Positions 18,106 through 26,207 of a stretch of DNA of 32,121 bases are shown one piece after another. Positions within the stretch are counted from its first letter, which is position 1. Every line of letters begins with the position of its first letter. Origin of the DNA: Bacteroidales bacterium (lineage in GTDB: Bacteria; Bacteroidota; Bacteroidia; Bacteroidales; TTA-H9); NCBI GenBank assembly GCA_030656615.1, contig JAUSOY010000001.1, forward strand, positions 1 to 32,121. The letters run 5' to 3'. The notes beneath the pieces are model-generated. The model was not told the DNA's origin. It saw only the letters and a list, made by a program, of their open reading frames with translations, and made no database searches. The translations under genes were made by a program, and so were the position numbers.

Positions 18106-18152
18106 GGCTGATAACAGACGACATTGACCAATGAATGCCTCTGTTATCAGCC
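18106..18152 (+). terminator. Long-looped inverted repeat after threonine dehydrogenase
   Basis: Perfect 13-base arms GGCTGATAACAGA (18106-18118) and TCTGTTATCAGCC (18140-18152), 21-nt loop, followed by TTCTCTTGTTTT. Probably terminates the dehydrogenase transcript; the large loop and interrupted T run are unusual. Confidence 0.55.
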
Positions 18153-18176
18153 TTCTCTTGTTTTAAACAAATGCTA

Positions 18177-18184
18177 TACCTTTG
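18177..18184 (+). promoter_or_regulatory. -7 element (TACCTTTG) of the next gene
   Basis: Exact TAnnTTTG match. A TTG at 18158-18160 is 16 nt upstream. Expected start about 18190, only 15 nt before the TTG at 18205, which favours that start codon. Confidence 0.5.
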
Positions 18185-18204
18185 CAGGAAATTCCATTAC
18201 CGTT

Positions 18205-18915
18205 TTGAAACAAAAGCTTTTTATTTTTATTAGCTGTTTTATTAGTATACTTCCTGCATTTTCGCAGAGAAGTAGCCTTAATACGCTTATTAAACCCATT
18301 GAAGATTCGGCATCACGGGGCATAAATAATCTCGAACGATATCTGGTTTCGCTTCCCAACGGATATTTGGTAGAAGGAACCATTTACCTTGATGATGCAT
18401 TCAAACCCGGAGTTCTTATCCGTAATGATAATTCAGTACAAACGACGCTCTTATATCGTTATAATATTCTTAGAAGCGAATTTCATGTACTCGACGGTCA
18501 GGATACAGGTGTATTAAATTCGCCTGAAAGTATTAAATACCTTAAGCTGGGTATTCAAACGTTTATTTTTGCTCCTTATTTGGAAAATGATAAGCAGTCG
18601 GACGGTTATTTTCAGGTTCTTACCGAAGGGAAATACCGTTTATTAATTAAACACACACTAACTTTTGATCGGGCAAATCCTACCTGTGCATTATTGCAAT
18701 TTGCAAATGAGTATGACCGTTTGGTGCCTTTAAAAGTTTACTATGTACAGCAGGGAGTTAAACCCGCTGAGAAAATCAAGAATAGTCTGCGCAATATCTC
18801 TAAAGTTATTAATGTCAGCAAAGATAGTCTTAAGGAAATTTCTTTAAAGAATAGTCTGAATATACGCAAAGAAGAAGATTTGATACGATTATTTAATCAT
18901 CTTAACCGGAACTGA
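18205..18915 (+). CDS. Secreted protein of unknown function
   Basis: 236 residues from the TTG at 18205, giving the signal peptide MKQKLFIFISCFISILPAFSQ. The frame is open back to a TTG at 18124, but that lies upstream of the promoter and inside the preceding hairpin. The mature part reads NLERYLVSLPNGYLVEGTIYLDDAFKPGVLIRNDNSVQTTLLYRYNILRSEFHVLD, a beta-rich pattern seen in Bacteroidota envelope proteins, and ends in a Lys-rich helical stretch (KNSLRNISKVINVSKDSLKEI). No known domain recognised. It is followed by tatD after 4 bp, so it probably heads an operon with tatD and tcdA. Confidence 0.6.
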   Translation: MKQKLFIFISCFISILPAFSQRSSLNTLIKPIEDSASRGINNLERYLVSLPNGYLVEGTIYLDDAFKPGVLIRNDNSVQTTLLYRYNILRSEFHVLDGQDTGVLNSPESIKYLKLGIQTFIFAPYLENDKQSDGYFQVLTEGKYRLLIKHTLTFDRANPTCALLQFANEYDRLVPLKVYYVQQGVKPAEKIKNSLRNISKVINVSKDSLKEISLKNSLNIRKEEDLIRLFNHLNRN

Positions 18916-18919
18916 ATCT

Positions 18920-19573
18920 ATGATTCCATTCATTGATGTGCACTCTCATAATTCAGATCCAAAAGCAGATACTATCTGTATTTGTAATATATACCCCACC
19001 GACGAGGTTCCCTCAAATACTTATTTCAGTGTGGGTATACATCCATGGTATACTTCTTCCTCTGACGAAAAGGGTTTTGAGAGACTTGAGCAGCTTTTAA
19101 GCGCAGAAAATTGTTTGGCAGTGGGCGAATGTGGTATTGATGTTTTAAAGGGAGGACCAGTCTCCCGTCAATGGCAGATTTTTGAGAGACAGCTGCACCT
19201 TGCCGTACGTTTTCAGAAACCAGTTATTATTCATTCGGTAAGGGCTATGCAGGAAATACTGGATTTGCGAAGACGTTTTTTCCCTGACCATCCTTTTTTG
19301 TTTCATGGATTTAACAGTCGCTTTCCACATCGTTTTATACCCGATGATAATGTTTATTATTCCTTTGGTAAAGCACTTATTACTTCTGGCCCAAATGCTT
19401 TACGATTGATCAAAAATCTCGATATATCCCAGATTCTTCTCGAAACGGATGCAAGCGAAATTTCGATAGAAGAAATATATGAGGCAGCCTGCATTCATAC
19501 AGGGCTTAGTATGGATTCATTGAAAATCCAACTTTTCGAAAACTATAAAAGACTCTTTAAACCTTTACATTGA
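18920..19573 (+). CDS. TatD-family metal-dependent hydrolase
   Basis: 217 residues, slightly shorter than the usual 250-260. The metal-binding pattern is present: D6VHSH with H8 and H10, GECGID (Glu ligand), VIIHSV, LFHGF, and the final LLETDAS aspartate. Family members are 3'-5' exonucleases or DNases with a TIM barrel. The shorter barrel and missing loops are typical of the small Bacteroidota TatD proteins encoded beside tcdA. It overlaps the next gene by one base (TGATG), which implies translational coupling. Confidence 0.82.
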   Translation: MIPFIDVHSHNSDPKADTICICNIYPTDEVPSNTYFSVGIHPWYTSSSDEKGFERLEQLLSAENCLAVGECGIDVLKGGPVSRQWQIFERQLHLAVRFQKPVIIHSVRAMQEILDLRRRFFPDHPFLFHGFNSRFPHRFIPDDNVYYSFGKALITSGPNALRLIKNLDISQILLETDASEISIEEIYEAACIHTGLSMDSLKIQLFENYKRLFKPLH

Positions 19574-20310
19574 TGACTTACTGGGACGAACGTACTGAAT
19601 TATTATTGGGAAAGGATAAATTGACTCTGTTAAGTCAGGCTCATGTACTTGTGGTTGGGCTTGGTGGCGTGGGGGCTTATGCTACCGAAAATCTGGCCCG
19701 TGCCGGAATTGGAAGATTAACGATTGCCGATGGCGACGTTATACATCCCAGCAATCGGAACAGACAATTGCTGGCCTTAAAAAGCTCTGAAGGCAAATCC
19801 AAAGCCATGTTGATGGAACAGCGCCTGAAAGACATTAATCCAGACCTCGAAATTGAAAGCATTGATGAATATTTACGCGACGAAAAATTAAAGGATTTGG
19901 TTAGCCGCAAATACGATTACGTGGTGGATGCTATTGACACGCTTTCTCCGAAAGTTTTTTTAATAATCGACACTCTCGCGGCAAATAATCCATTGATTAG
20001 TTCTATGGGCGCTGGTGGGAAAAAAGATCCCGCAATGGTTCAGATTGCTGATATTTCCAAGTCTCATTCCTGTCCTTTAGCCTTTTATATTCGAAAGAGG
20101 CTTCATAAAAGGGGAATACGAAATGGATTTAAAGTAGTTTTTTCACCTGAAACCATCCCGGAGGAGGCACGAATGCCGTTGGAGAATGAACCCAATAAAA
20201 AAACCACGGTAGGCACCATTTCTTACATGCCTGCAATCTTTGGATGTATGCTGGCTTCGGTCGTTATACGCGATTTGATAAACGTACCATCCTGTAAAAC
20301 TGATGAGTAA
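19573..20310 (+). CDS. tcdA: tRNA threonylcarbamoyladenosine dehydratase
   Basis: 245 residues from the ATG overlapping the tatD stop. It is a ThiF/E1-like protein: the ATP-binding motif GLGGVGAYATENLARAGIG, then IADGDVIHPSNRNRQL, KDINPDLEIESID, DYVVDAIDTLSPKVFLI and the loop SSMGAGGKKDPAMVQIADISKSHSCPLA. This follows the TcdA/CsdL pattern, which cyclises t6A37 in ANN-decoding tRNAs to ct6A. There is no C-terminal ubiquitin-like or rhodanese domain, which fits TcdA rather than MoeB. Last gene before tRNA-Gln. Confidence 0.92.
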   Translation: MTYWDERTELLLGKDKLTLLSQAHVLVVGLGGVGAYATENLARAGIGRLTIADGDVIHPSNRNRQLLALKSSEGKSKAMLMEQRLKDINPDLEIESIDEYLRDEKLKDLVSRKYDYVVDAIDTLSPKVFLIIDTLAANNPLISSMGAGGKKDPAMVQIADISKSHSCPLAFYIRKRLHKRGIRNGFKVVFSPETIPEEARMPLENEPNKKTTVGTISYMPAIFGCMLASVVIRDLINVPSCKTDE

Positions 20311-20373
20311 AAGTAATTTCAATTATAAGCCGAAAAAAATTGATAAAACATGCGGCAATTTATGAAGTTTTGT

Positions 20374-20381
20374 TAATTTTG
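20374..20381 (+). promoter_or_regulatory. -7 element (TAATTTTG) for tRNA-Gln
   Basis: Exact TAnnTTTG match ending 13 nt before the mature tRNA. No clear -33 element at the usual distance, as expected for some stable-RNA promoters. Confidence 0.5.
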
Positions 20382-20394
20382 TGGCCGGAAATAC

Positions 20395-20467
20395 TGTCCT
20401 GTAGTGTAATTGGCAACACGTCTGACTCTGAATCAGAAGAGTCTAGGTTCGACCCCTAGCAGGACAA
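20395..20467 (+). tRNA. tRNA-Gln (anticodon CTG)
   Basis: 73 nt forming a full cloverleaf. The acceptor stem TGTCCTG / CAGGACA pairs at all seven positions, with discriminator A. The anticodon stem TCTGA/TCAGA encloses loop CTCTGAA (anticodon CTG), and the T arm is CTAGG-TTCGACC-CCTAG. The 3' CCA is not encoded, as is usual in Bacteroidota. The defence island begins directly downstream. Confidence 0.95.
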
Positions 20468-20480
20468 CAGTCTAATACAT

Positions 20481-20517
20481 AACCCCTTAATAATCAACGA
20501 ATTATTGAGGGGTTTTT
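20481..20517 (+). terminator. Terminator after tRNA-Gln
   Basis: Fourteen-base arms AACCCCTTAATAAT (20481-20494) and ATTATTGAGGGGTT (20501-20514), one G-T pair, 6-nt loop, followed by TTT. Confidence 0.85.
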
Positions 20518-21110
20518 GCTTGGGGTACTAGATAGGGTACGAATGTGTTTGACAAAGTCATTGCTAGGTACGTTCAACTTCCCACGATTTCAACAACTAT
20601 TTAAGTTAAAGACTATACGATATTTATATCAGTAATAGTGTTTATTGAACCTTCATTCTAGAGGTAAGGTGGAGCAGTATCAAAGGAATATCATGTAGTA
20701 GCATTGAATTGCCGACACGAATATATCGTCGAAGGTTAACCCATCTTTTAATTGTCGTTTTATATGTCTTTTTAAATATTTTGGGAATGTGTTCGTGAAG
20801 CTGTAATCGGTAAATAACAATGCACAGCTTTTGGTAAATATGAATACATAGAAAAATGCTCATAGTAAGTCAGATAATTTGGATATTTAGTTTTCTCTTA
20901 TATCTTTGTTAAAAAAATTCGAACAAAACAATTGACAGAAGATCTGCCGTATGATGAACCACTTTCACACAATTCAGAATAAGCGATCTACCTCCAGTAT
21001 TTAGGGAGCATTAAAGCGGAAATAATGGCAATTGGGTTATTCGATAGTCAGTGGTCAGCTTAAAAGACCATAACGATACCTAAAATTCAAATTATTAATA
21101 AGGCAAAAAT
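20518..21110. other. Gene-poor junction between the tRNA and the defence island
   Basis: No convincing gene in this 593-bp stretch. It starts with near-repeats GGGTAC (GGGGTACTAGATAGGGTACG, from 20522) and contains one good promoter (20878-20908). A minus-strand open frame of 73 codons (20642-20863) has no recognisable domain. A likely boundary of acquired DNA, but no integrase or duplicated tRNA end was found. Confidence 0.45.
20878..20908 (+). promoter_or_regulatory. Promoter upstream of the Mrr gene (TTTG-N19-TATCTTTG)
   Basis: TTTG at 20878-20881, 19 nt, TATCTTTG at 20901-20908: both elements and the spacing are consensus. Transcription would start near 20914, leaving a leader of roughly 200 nt before ATG 21111. 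Confidence 0.55.
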
Positions 21111-22028
21111 ATGATACCAGATTACCAATCATTAATGCTTCCTTTACTAAAACTTGTTTCGAACGGGCAAGAACACAAATACCGAGACTTGATTGAGAGT
21201 CTGGCAATAGAATTTCAGGTAACGGACGAAGAAAGAAAGGAGCTTTTAGCAAGTGGAAATCAAGCAATTTTTGACAATAGAGTTGGTTGGGCAAAGACAT
21301 ATTTAAAAAAGGCAGGATTGCTTGACTCACCAAAACGAGCATCATTTGTAATTACTGAAATTGGCAAACAAACATTAGCCAAAAATCTTGACCGAATAGA
21401 CTCTAAATATTTGAGGCAGTTTCCCTCTTTTATAGAATTTCAGAACGCATCTCGTACCGATAACGAAACAGAAGAAGACACATCAAATATTGCGACCAAT
21501 GAGCAGACACCAGAAGAGAGCTTAGACAAGGCATATCAGAGAATAAGAAAATCTTTAGCATCTGAACTTTTAAACAAAGTGGTTGATTTATCACCAGCAT
21601 TTTTCGAGAGACTTGTTGTTGAACTTTTGGTAAAAATGGGTTACGGTGGTTCTATCAAAGATGCAGGCAAAGCAATGGGGAAAAGCGGTGATGAAGGGAT
21701 AGACGGGACAATTAAGGAAGATAAACTTGGGCTTGACATTATTTACATTCAAGCTAAGCGGTGGAAACCCGGAAACGTAGTAGGGCGTCCAGAAATTCAA
21801 AAATTTGTTGGCGCACTTGCCGGACAAGGGGCTAAAAAGGGAATTTTTATCATGACTTCTAACTTTACAAAGGAAGCATTAGAATATACACCGAGAAACG
21901 AGACCAAAATTGTTCTTATTGACGGTGAAGAGTTGGCTCAACTAATGATTGACTACAATCTTGGTTGCACGACACAACAAACTTATGAATTGAAAAAAAT
22001 TGACGGCGACTATTTTGGAGAAGACTAA
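21111..22028 (+). CDS. Mrr-type restriction endonuclease
   Basis: 305 residues. Residues 1-90 form an Mrr N-terminal winged-helix domain (MIPDYQSLMLPLLKLVSNGQEHKYRDLIESLA ... NRVGWAKTYLKKAGLLDSPKRASFVITEIGKQ). An acidic linker follows, then a PD-(D/E)XK nuclease domain: FFERLVVELLVKMGYGG, GDEGIDGTI with catalytic D198, IIYIQAKRW with Q214 and K216, and KKGIFIMTSNFTKEALEY. Mrr enzymes cut DNA carrying methylated bases and so act against modified foreign DNA. The stop codon at 22026-22028 lies inside the first box of an attC-like structure, so it may have arrived as a cassette. Confidence 0.88.
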   Translation: MIPDYQSLMLPLLKLVSNGQEHKYRDLIESLAIEFQVTDEERKELLASGNQAIFDNRVGWAKTYLKKAGLLDSPKRASFVITEIGKQTLAKNLDRIDSKYLRQFPSFIEFQNASRTDNETEEDTSNIATNEQTPEESLDKAYQRIRKSLASELLNKVVDLSPAFFERLVVELLVKMGYGGSIKDAGKAMGKSGDEGIDGTIKEDKLGLDIIYIQAKRWKPGNVVGRPEIQKFVGALAGQGAKKGIFIMTSNFTKEALEYTPRNETKIVLIDGEELAQLMIDYNLGCTTQQTYELKKIDGDYFGED

Positions 22029-22187
22029 CACATACGGAAGAAAAGAAAATCGACCTACTATCTGGCGCTTGCCACAAGTGGCAGTGAACTGCTTGTTAGA
22101 TCGTTTGTGGTTTTATTTACTTTCTGTGCAGGTTGACAATATAGCGCTTTCAAATCGCCACCTGTGGCAAGCGCCAAAACGTTAGTA
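22025..22187 (+). repeat. attC-like long hairpin between Mrr and TIR genes
   Basis: Outer boxes ACTAAC (22025-22030) and GTTAGT (22182-22187) are complementary. Inside them, 20-base arms at 22063-22082 and 22157-22176 pair with a single mismatch (both built on TGGCGCTTGCCAC). Each arm also contains a small palindrome, GCCACnnGTGGC. A further GTTAGAT, matching the integron GTTRRRY box, is at 22095-22101. The structure begins at the Mrr stop and ends 13 nt before the TIR start, the placement expected of an integron-type recombination site. No integrase is visible, and the outer box GTTAGTA departs from the strict consensus. Confidence 0.5.
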
Positions 22188-22199
22188 TAGATTAAATAA

Positions 22200-23105
22200 A
22201 TGGCAACAATAAGAGAATATTATGAGAAGGATTTTGGGCATTGTGTTCGAATGCATGTTCTATTTCCATTCAATAATGAGAAAATAGAAGGAGCTATTTT
22301 ATACGATTTTTCTGGCTATTATGCGTTTGTTACTTGCTATATTCCTAAAGGTGATATTTCACTTAAATATTTTTCCGATTTTATTAAAACTTTAAGTTAC
22401 GGAAAAAGTCAAGTAACTCTTGACGGAAAAATAACTTTGCCTCTAGTAAAAGAATTTCCTGGACAACTCAGAATTGAGAATAAAGACGATTTTGAAATTC
22501 TTGGACAGTATTTTGGCGACACTGAATGGATAAGTACAAAAAATATTCAAGCATCAAGACGAATTTTTATTTATTCAGAAACAAATTTATCAGATGATGA
22601 TATTTTAAAATTAAAAACAATTGCAAAAGAATGTGGGCATGAATTGCAATTTCGTTCGAACAAATTTACCATGGAAAGAAGTAAACATGAAATACCCTTG
22701 GCTTTCATTAGCCACGATAGTCATGACAAAGAGGCTGTTGCTAAAATAATTGCTGTTCATCTTCAAAAAATGATTTGCCCTGTTTGGTATGATGAATTCA
22801 GTTTGAAAGTTGGAGATAATCTTAGAGAAAGTATTGAAAAGGGTCTTAAAGAATGTAAAAAATGTATTTTAGTATTAAGTCCAAATTTCATTGCAAATAA
22901 GGGATGGGGAAAGACTGAATTTGAATCAATATTTACTCGACAAATCATAGAAGAACAAAAACTTGTTTTACCAGTTTGGTTTAACGTGACAAAAAATGAT
23001 GTTTATGAATACAGTCCTAGTCTTTTAAATGTGAAAGGATTAGATTGGAATAAGCTCGGTAAGGATGAGGTTTGTAGACAATTGTATAATGCAGTTGTGA
23101 CATAA
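22200..23105 (+). CDS. TIR-domain protein, probable NAD-consuming defence effector
   Basis: 301 residues. The C-terminal half (about 165-290) is a TIR domain: IPLAFISHDSHDKEAVAKIIAVHLQKMICPVWYDEFSLKVGDNLRESIEKGLKECKKCILVLSPNFIANKGWGKTEFESIF. The glutamate in WGKTE (E240) is the candidate catalytic residue of NADase TIRs. The first 160 residues are not recognised; they look beta-rich and may be the sensor. Bacterial TIR effectors deplete NAD+ after phage sensing. There is no associated SIR2, Thoeris ThsA or Argonaute gene, so it is either stand-alone or linked to the adjacent Mrr or type I genes. Confidence 0.8.
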   Translation: MATIREYYEKDFGHCVRMHVLFPFNNEKIEGAILYDFSGYYAFVTCYIPKGDISLKYFSDFIKTLSYGKSQVTLDGKITLPLVKEFPGQLRIENKDDFEILGQYFGDTEWISTKNIQASRRIFIYSETNLSDDDILKLKTIAKECGHELQFRSNKFTMERSKHEIPLAFISHDSHDKEAVAKIIAVHLQKMICPVWYDEFSLKVGDNLRESIEKGLKECKKCILVLSPNFIANKGWGKTEFESIFTRQIIEEQKLVLPVWFNVTKNDVYEYSPSLLNVKGLDWNKLGKDEVCRQLYNAVVT

Positions 23106-23325
23106 AACAACATCTACTAATAATTATAACCCTGAGCGGCCTGTCCTGCAAGCAGAAATCCAGAGAAACTTCGACGAACTCTCCAACCATGCTTCGAAAG
23201 GCTCCTTGAGTTGAAATTGAATAGGATTAAATATATAAAAGCCGTACGATGCGATAGTTTAATACACATTTTTGGAAGTGGCTTGGATTGAAATGCCCCA
23301 CGCTGCTAATTTGAAGCATTTTCAG

Positions 23326-23333
23326 TATTTTTG
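23326..23333 (+). promoter_or_regulatory. -7 element (TATTTTTG) of the type I operon
   Basis: Exact TAnnTTTG match. Transcription from about 23339 would place the ATG at 23351 only 12 nt from the RNA start, which suggests that ATG was the original hsdR start. No good -33 element at the right distance. 23106-23325 upstream holds no recognised gene. Confidence 0.45.
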
Positions 23334-23365
23334 AGACTTTGAAATAATAAATGAAAAACTAAAAA

Positions 23366-26206
23366 CTGACACGAAAAGAAATCATTGACATCCGACTTAA
23401 ACAAGCCGGATGGAATGTTACTGACCGTACTCAGGTAATCGAAGAATTTGATATTGAGCTTAGAATAGTAGAAGAACCCAAAACCCCGTACAAAGGGCAT
23501 CAGTACAGCGATTATGTATTATTAGGAAAAGACGGCAATCCTCTTGCTGTTATAGAAGCAAAAAAGACCTCGGTTGATGCTGCTATCGGTAGGGAACAAT
23601 CAAAACAGTATTGTAACAATATCTTGAAAACAAAAGGAGGTGAACTTCCTTTCTGTTTTTACTCTAATGGTCATGACATTTACTTTTGGGATTTGGATAA
23701 CTATCCACCCAAGAAAGTCTATGGTTTTCCGACACGTGACGATCTTGAACGCTATTCATATATTCGCAAAGCACGGAAATCTTTAGCGGGTGAGCTAATT
23801 AATACAAAAACTGCCGGACGGGATTATCAAATTCAGGCTATACGTGCGGTAATGGAGGCCATTGAAAAACGTAAAAGGAAATTTCTGTTGGTGATGGCAA
23901 CCGGAACAGGAAAAACAAGAACTTGCATTGCCTTAGTTGATGCTTTAATGAGAGCTGGCTGGGCTGAAAGAGTTTTATTTCTTGTTGACAGAATTGCTTT
24001 ACAGATTCAAACTCTTGATGCATTTAAAGAACATTTGCCTAACGAGCCACGATGGCCAAAACCAGGTGAAAAGGAAATTGCATCCGACAGGAGAATTTAT
24101 ATTTCCACATACCCAAGTATGCTGAACATCATACGAAGTGATGAAAAAACCTTGTCACCACATTTCTTTGATTTGATAGTGGTTGATGAAAGTCACCGCA
24201 GCATTTACAATACTTACCAAGAAATTTTGGATTATTTCAATACCATCACCCTGGGATTGACAGCAACACCAACCGATATAATTGACCATAACACTTTCCA
24301 GTTGTTTGAATGCGATGATGGGGTTCCTACGTTTGCATATTCTTATGATGAAGCAATTAACCATATTCCGCCATACCTGTGTAACTTTCAGGTAATGAAA
24401 ATCAAAACCAAGTTTCAGGATGAAGGAATCAATAAAAGAACCATTACATTAGAAGACCAACAGAAGTTGATTATAGATGGAAAGGAAATTGAAGAAATCA
24501 ATTACGAAGGAACTGAAATTGAGAAAAAGGTAATAAACAGAGGTACAAATGCTTTGATAGTTCGGGAATTTATGGAAGAATCTATCAAAGACAGCAATGG
24601 TGTTTTACCCGGAAAAACAATTTTCTTTTGCATTAGCATGGCTCACGCAAGGCGAATGGAAGAGATCTTTGATTCACTTTACCCTGAATACAGAGGCGAA
24701 TTAGCTAAGGTTTTGGTAAGCGATGACCCGCGTGTTTATGGTAAAGGTGGTCTGCTTGACCAATTCACACATAACGATATGCCACGTGTTGCATTAAGTG
24801 TGGATATGCTTGATACAGGAATTGACATCAGGGAGTTAACGAATCTCGTTTTTGCTAAGCCTGTGTACTCTTATACAAAGTTTTGGCAAATGATTGGCAG
24901 AGGCACACGATTGCTCGAAAGCGAGAAAATAAAGCCCTGGTGCACTACAAAAGATGAATTTCTGATATTGGACTGTTGGGATAATTTTGAATATTTTAAA
25001 ATTAATCCAAGAGGAAAAGAAATTAAACCACAAATACCATTGCCCGTGAGGTTATTTGGTGTGCGTTTGGAAAAGATTGAAAAAGCTGTCGAATTAAACA
25101 TTACTGAAATAACCGAAAAAGAAATTCAAAACCTAAGAAAGCAAATTGCTATGCTTCCGCAAAACTCTATAGTGGTAATGGATGCAAAGCATGAATTACA
25201 AAGGTTGGATGATGAAAATTTCTGGGTTCAATTAAGTGATGACAAACTGGAGTTCCTTAAATCAGTTGTAAAACCCTTATTTAGAACAGTTTCGAATGCC
25301 GACTATAAAGCCATGCGATTTGAAAAAGACATAGTAGAAGTTTCGCTGGAATGGATGAAAGGTGACGAAACTCCCTATGTTAAGCCATTCTCAAGTGACG
25401 ATGTCATTTTATCGAAATATGAGACCTTGAAATTGAGCATTATTGAAATAATTGGCGAACTTCCTTTAACTGTTAATGTTGTAAAAAAAGAAGAGCAACT
25501 TATCAGGCAAAGTCAAACCAATCATTATTGGAGTACTATTTCAGAAGAAAAATTTGATGAGTTAATTTTGAAACTTTCACCTTTAATGAAATATTGGGAA
25601 TCAGTTACCCCGCTTGGTCCTGCAAAATTCAATCTGAAAGATTTTATCAGTGAAAAGGAATATGTTGAATTTGGACCCCAGCACGAAGCCCTGAGTACAG
25701 CCAAATACAGGGAATTGGTTGAACAAAAGGTGAATGAATTGGTTGAACAAAAGGTGAATGAATTGGTTTTCAGCAATCCACTTTTACAAAAGCTAAAAGA
25801 AGGAAAGGATTTAAGCGAATCCGAGACTGAGCAATTGGCAGAAGAACTACATAATGAACACCCACACATTACCATAGACTTACTTCGCAGGGTTTATAAC
25901 CATCGCAAAGCTGCTTTGGTGCAATTCATAAAGCACATACTGGGGATTGAAATTTTACAATCTTTTCCGGAATCAGTATCGAATGCCTTCAATGACTTTA
26001 TTGCAATACATTCATATCTTAGCAGCCGTCAATTGCAGTTCCTGGATTTGCTTCGCAAGTATATTATTGAAAATGGAGCGTTGACAAAAAGAAATCTGAT
26101 CGAATCACCTTTTACTTTGCTTCACCCTGAAGGAATCAGGGGAGTATTCAATCCAAAGGAAATTGGTGAAATTATTGAATTAACTAAAAAAGCACTGGCG
26201 GCATAA
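23366..26206 (+). CDS. hsdR: Type I restriction enzyme R subunit, with a defective or non-standard start
   Basis: From CTG 23366 the frame encodes 946 residues: an HsdR N-terminal nuclease (D49, E64 and K66 in SDYVLLG...VIEAKK), a superfamily 2 helicase (ATGTGKT 178-184, DESH 274-277, TATP 299-302) and an EcoEI-type C-terminal domain. Conserved sequence begins LTRKEIIDIRLKQAGWNV. The only upstream ATG (23351) is in frame but is followed by AAA AAC TAA, so translation would stop after three codons. The first ATG/GTG/TTG after that stop is TTG 23624, which would lose the nuclease residues. The gene is therefore either read from CTG or disabled. It also holds an in-frame 24-bp tandem duplication (25713-25760). 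Confidence 0.85.
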   Translation: MTRKEIIDIRLKQAGWNVTDRTQVIEEFDIELRIVEEPKTPYKGHQYSDYVLLGKDGNPLAVIEAKKTSVDAAIGREQSKQYCNNILKTKGGELPFCFYSNGHDIYFWDLDNYPPKKVYGFPTRDDLERYSYIRKARKSLAGELINTKTAGRDYQIQAIRAVMEAIEKRKRKFLLVMATGTGKTRTCIALVDALMRAGWAERVLFLVDRIALQIQTLDAFKEHLPNEPRWPKPGEKEIASDRRIYISTYPSMLNIIRSDEKTLSPHFFDLIVVDESHRSIYNTYQEILDYFNTITLGLTATPTDIIDHNTFQLFECDDGVPTFAYSYDEAINHIPPYLCNFQVMKIKTKFQDEGINKRTITLEDQQKLIIDGKEIEEINYEGTEIEKKVINRGTNALIVREFMEESIKDSNGVLPGKTIFFCISMAHARRMEEIFDSLYPEYRGELAKVLVSDDPRVYGKGGLLDQFTHNDMPRVALSVDMLDTGIDIRELTNLVFAKPVYSYTKFWQMIGRGTRLLESEKIKPWCTTKDEFLILDCWDNFEYFKINPRGKEIKPQIPLPVRLFGVRLEKIEKAVELNITEITEKEIQNLRKQIAMLPQNSIVVMDAKHELQRLDDENFWVQLSDDKLEFLKSVVKPLFRTVSNADYKAMRFEKDIVEVSLEWMKGDETPYVKPFSSDDVILSKYETLKLSIIEIIGELPLTVNVVKKEEQLIRQSQTNHYWSTISEEKFDELILKLSPLMKYWESVTPLGPAKFNLKDFISEKEYVEFGPQHEALSTAKYRELVEQKVNELVEQKVNELVFSNPLLQKLKEGKDLSESETEQLAEELHNEHPHITIDLLRRVYNHRKAALVQFIKHILGIEILQSFPESVSNAFNDFIAIHSYLSSRQLQFLDLLRKYIIENGALTKRNLIESPFTLLHPEGIRGVFNPKEIGEIIELTKKALAA
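25713..25768 (+). repeat. 24-bp tandem repeat inside hsdR
   Basis: Two identical 24-bp units (25713-25736, 25737-25760) and eight further matching bases. It is in frame, encoding VEQKVNEL twice in a helical region between the helicase and the C-terminal domain. A recent slippage product that may vary in copy number without shifting the frame. Confidence 0.85.
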
Positions 26207-26207
26207 A

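Noticed and set aside
20642-20863. Minus-strand open frame of 73 codons in the junction after tRNA-Gln
   Set aside because: No recognisable domain or promoter; it is a short frame in AT-rich DNA.
23624-26206. hsdR starting at TTG 23624
   Set aside because: The conserved HsdR N-terminal sequence with the nuclease residues lies upstream in the same open frame, so this start would cut off a recognisable domain.
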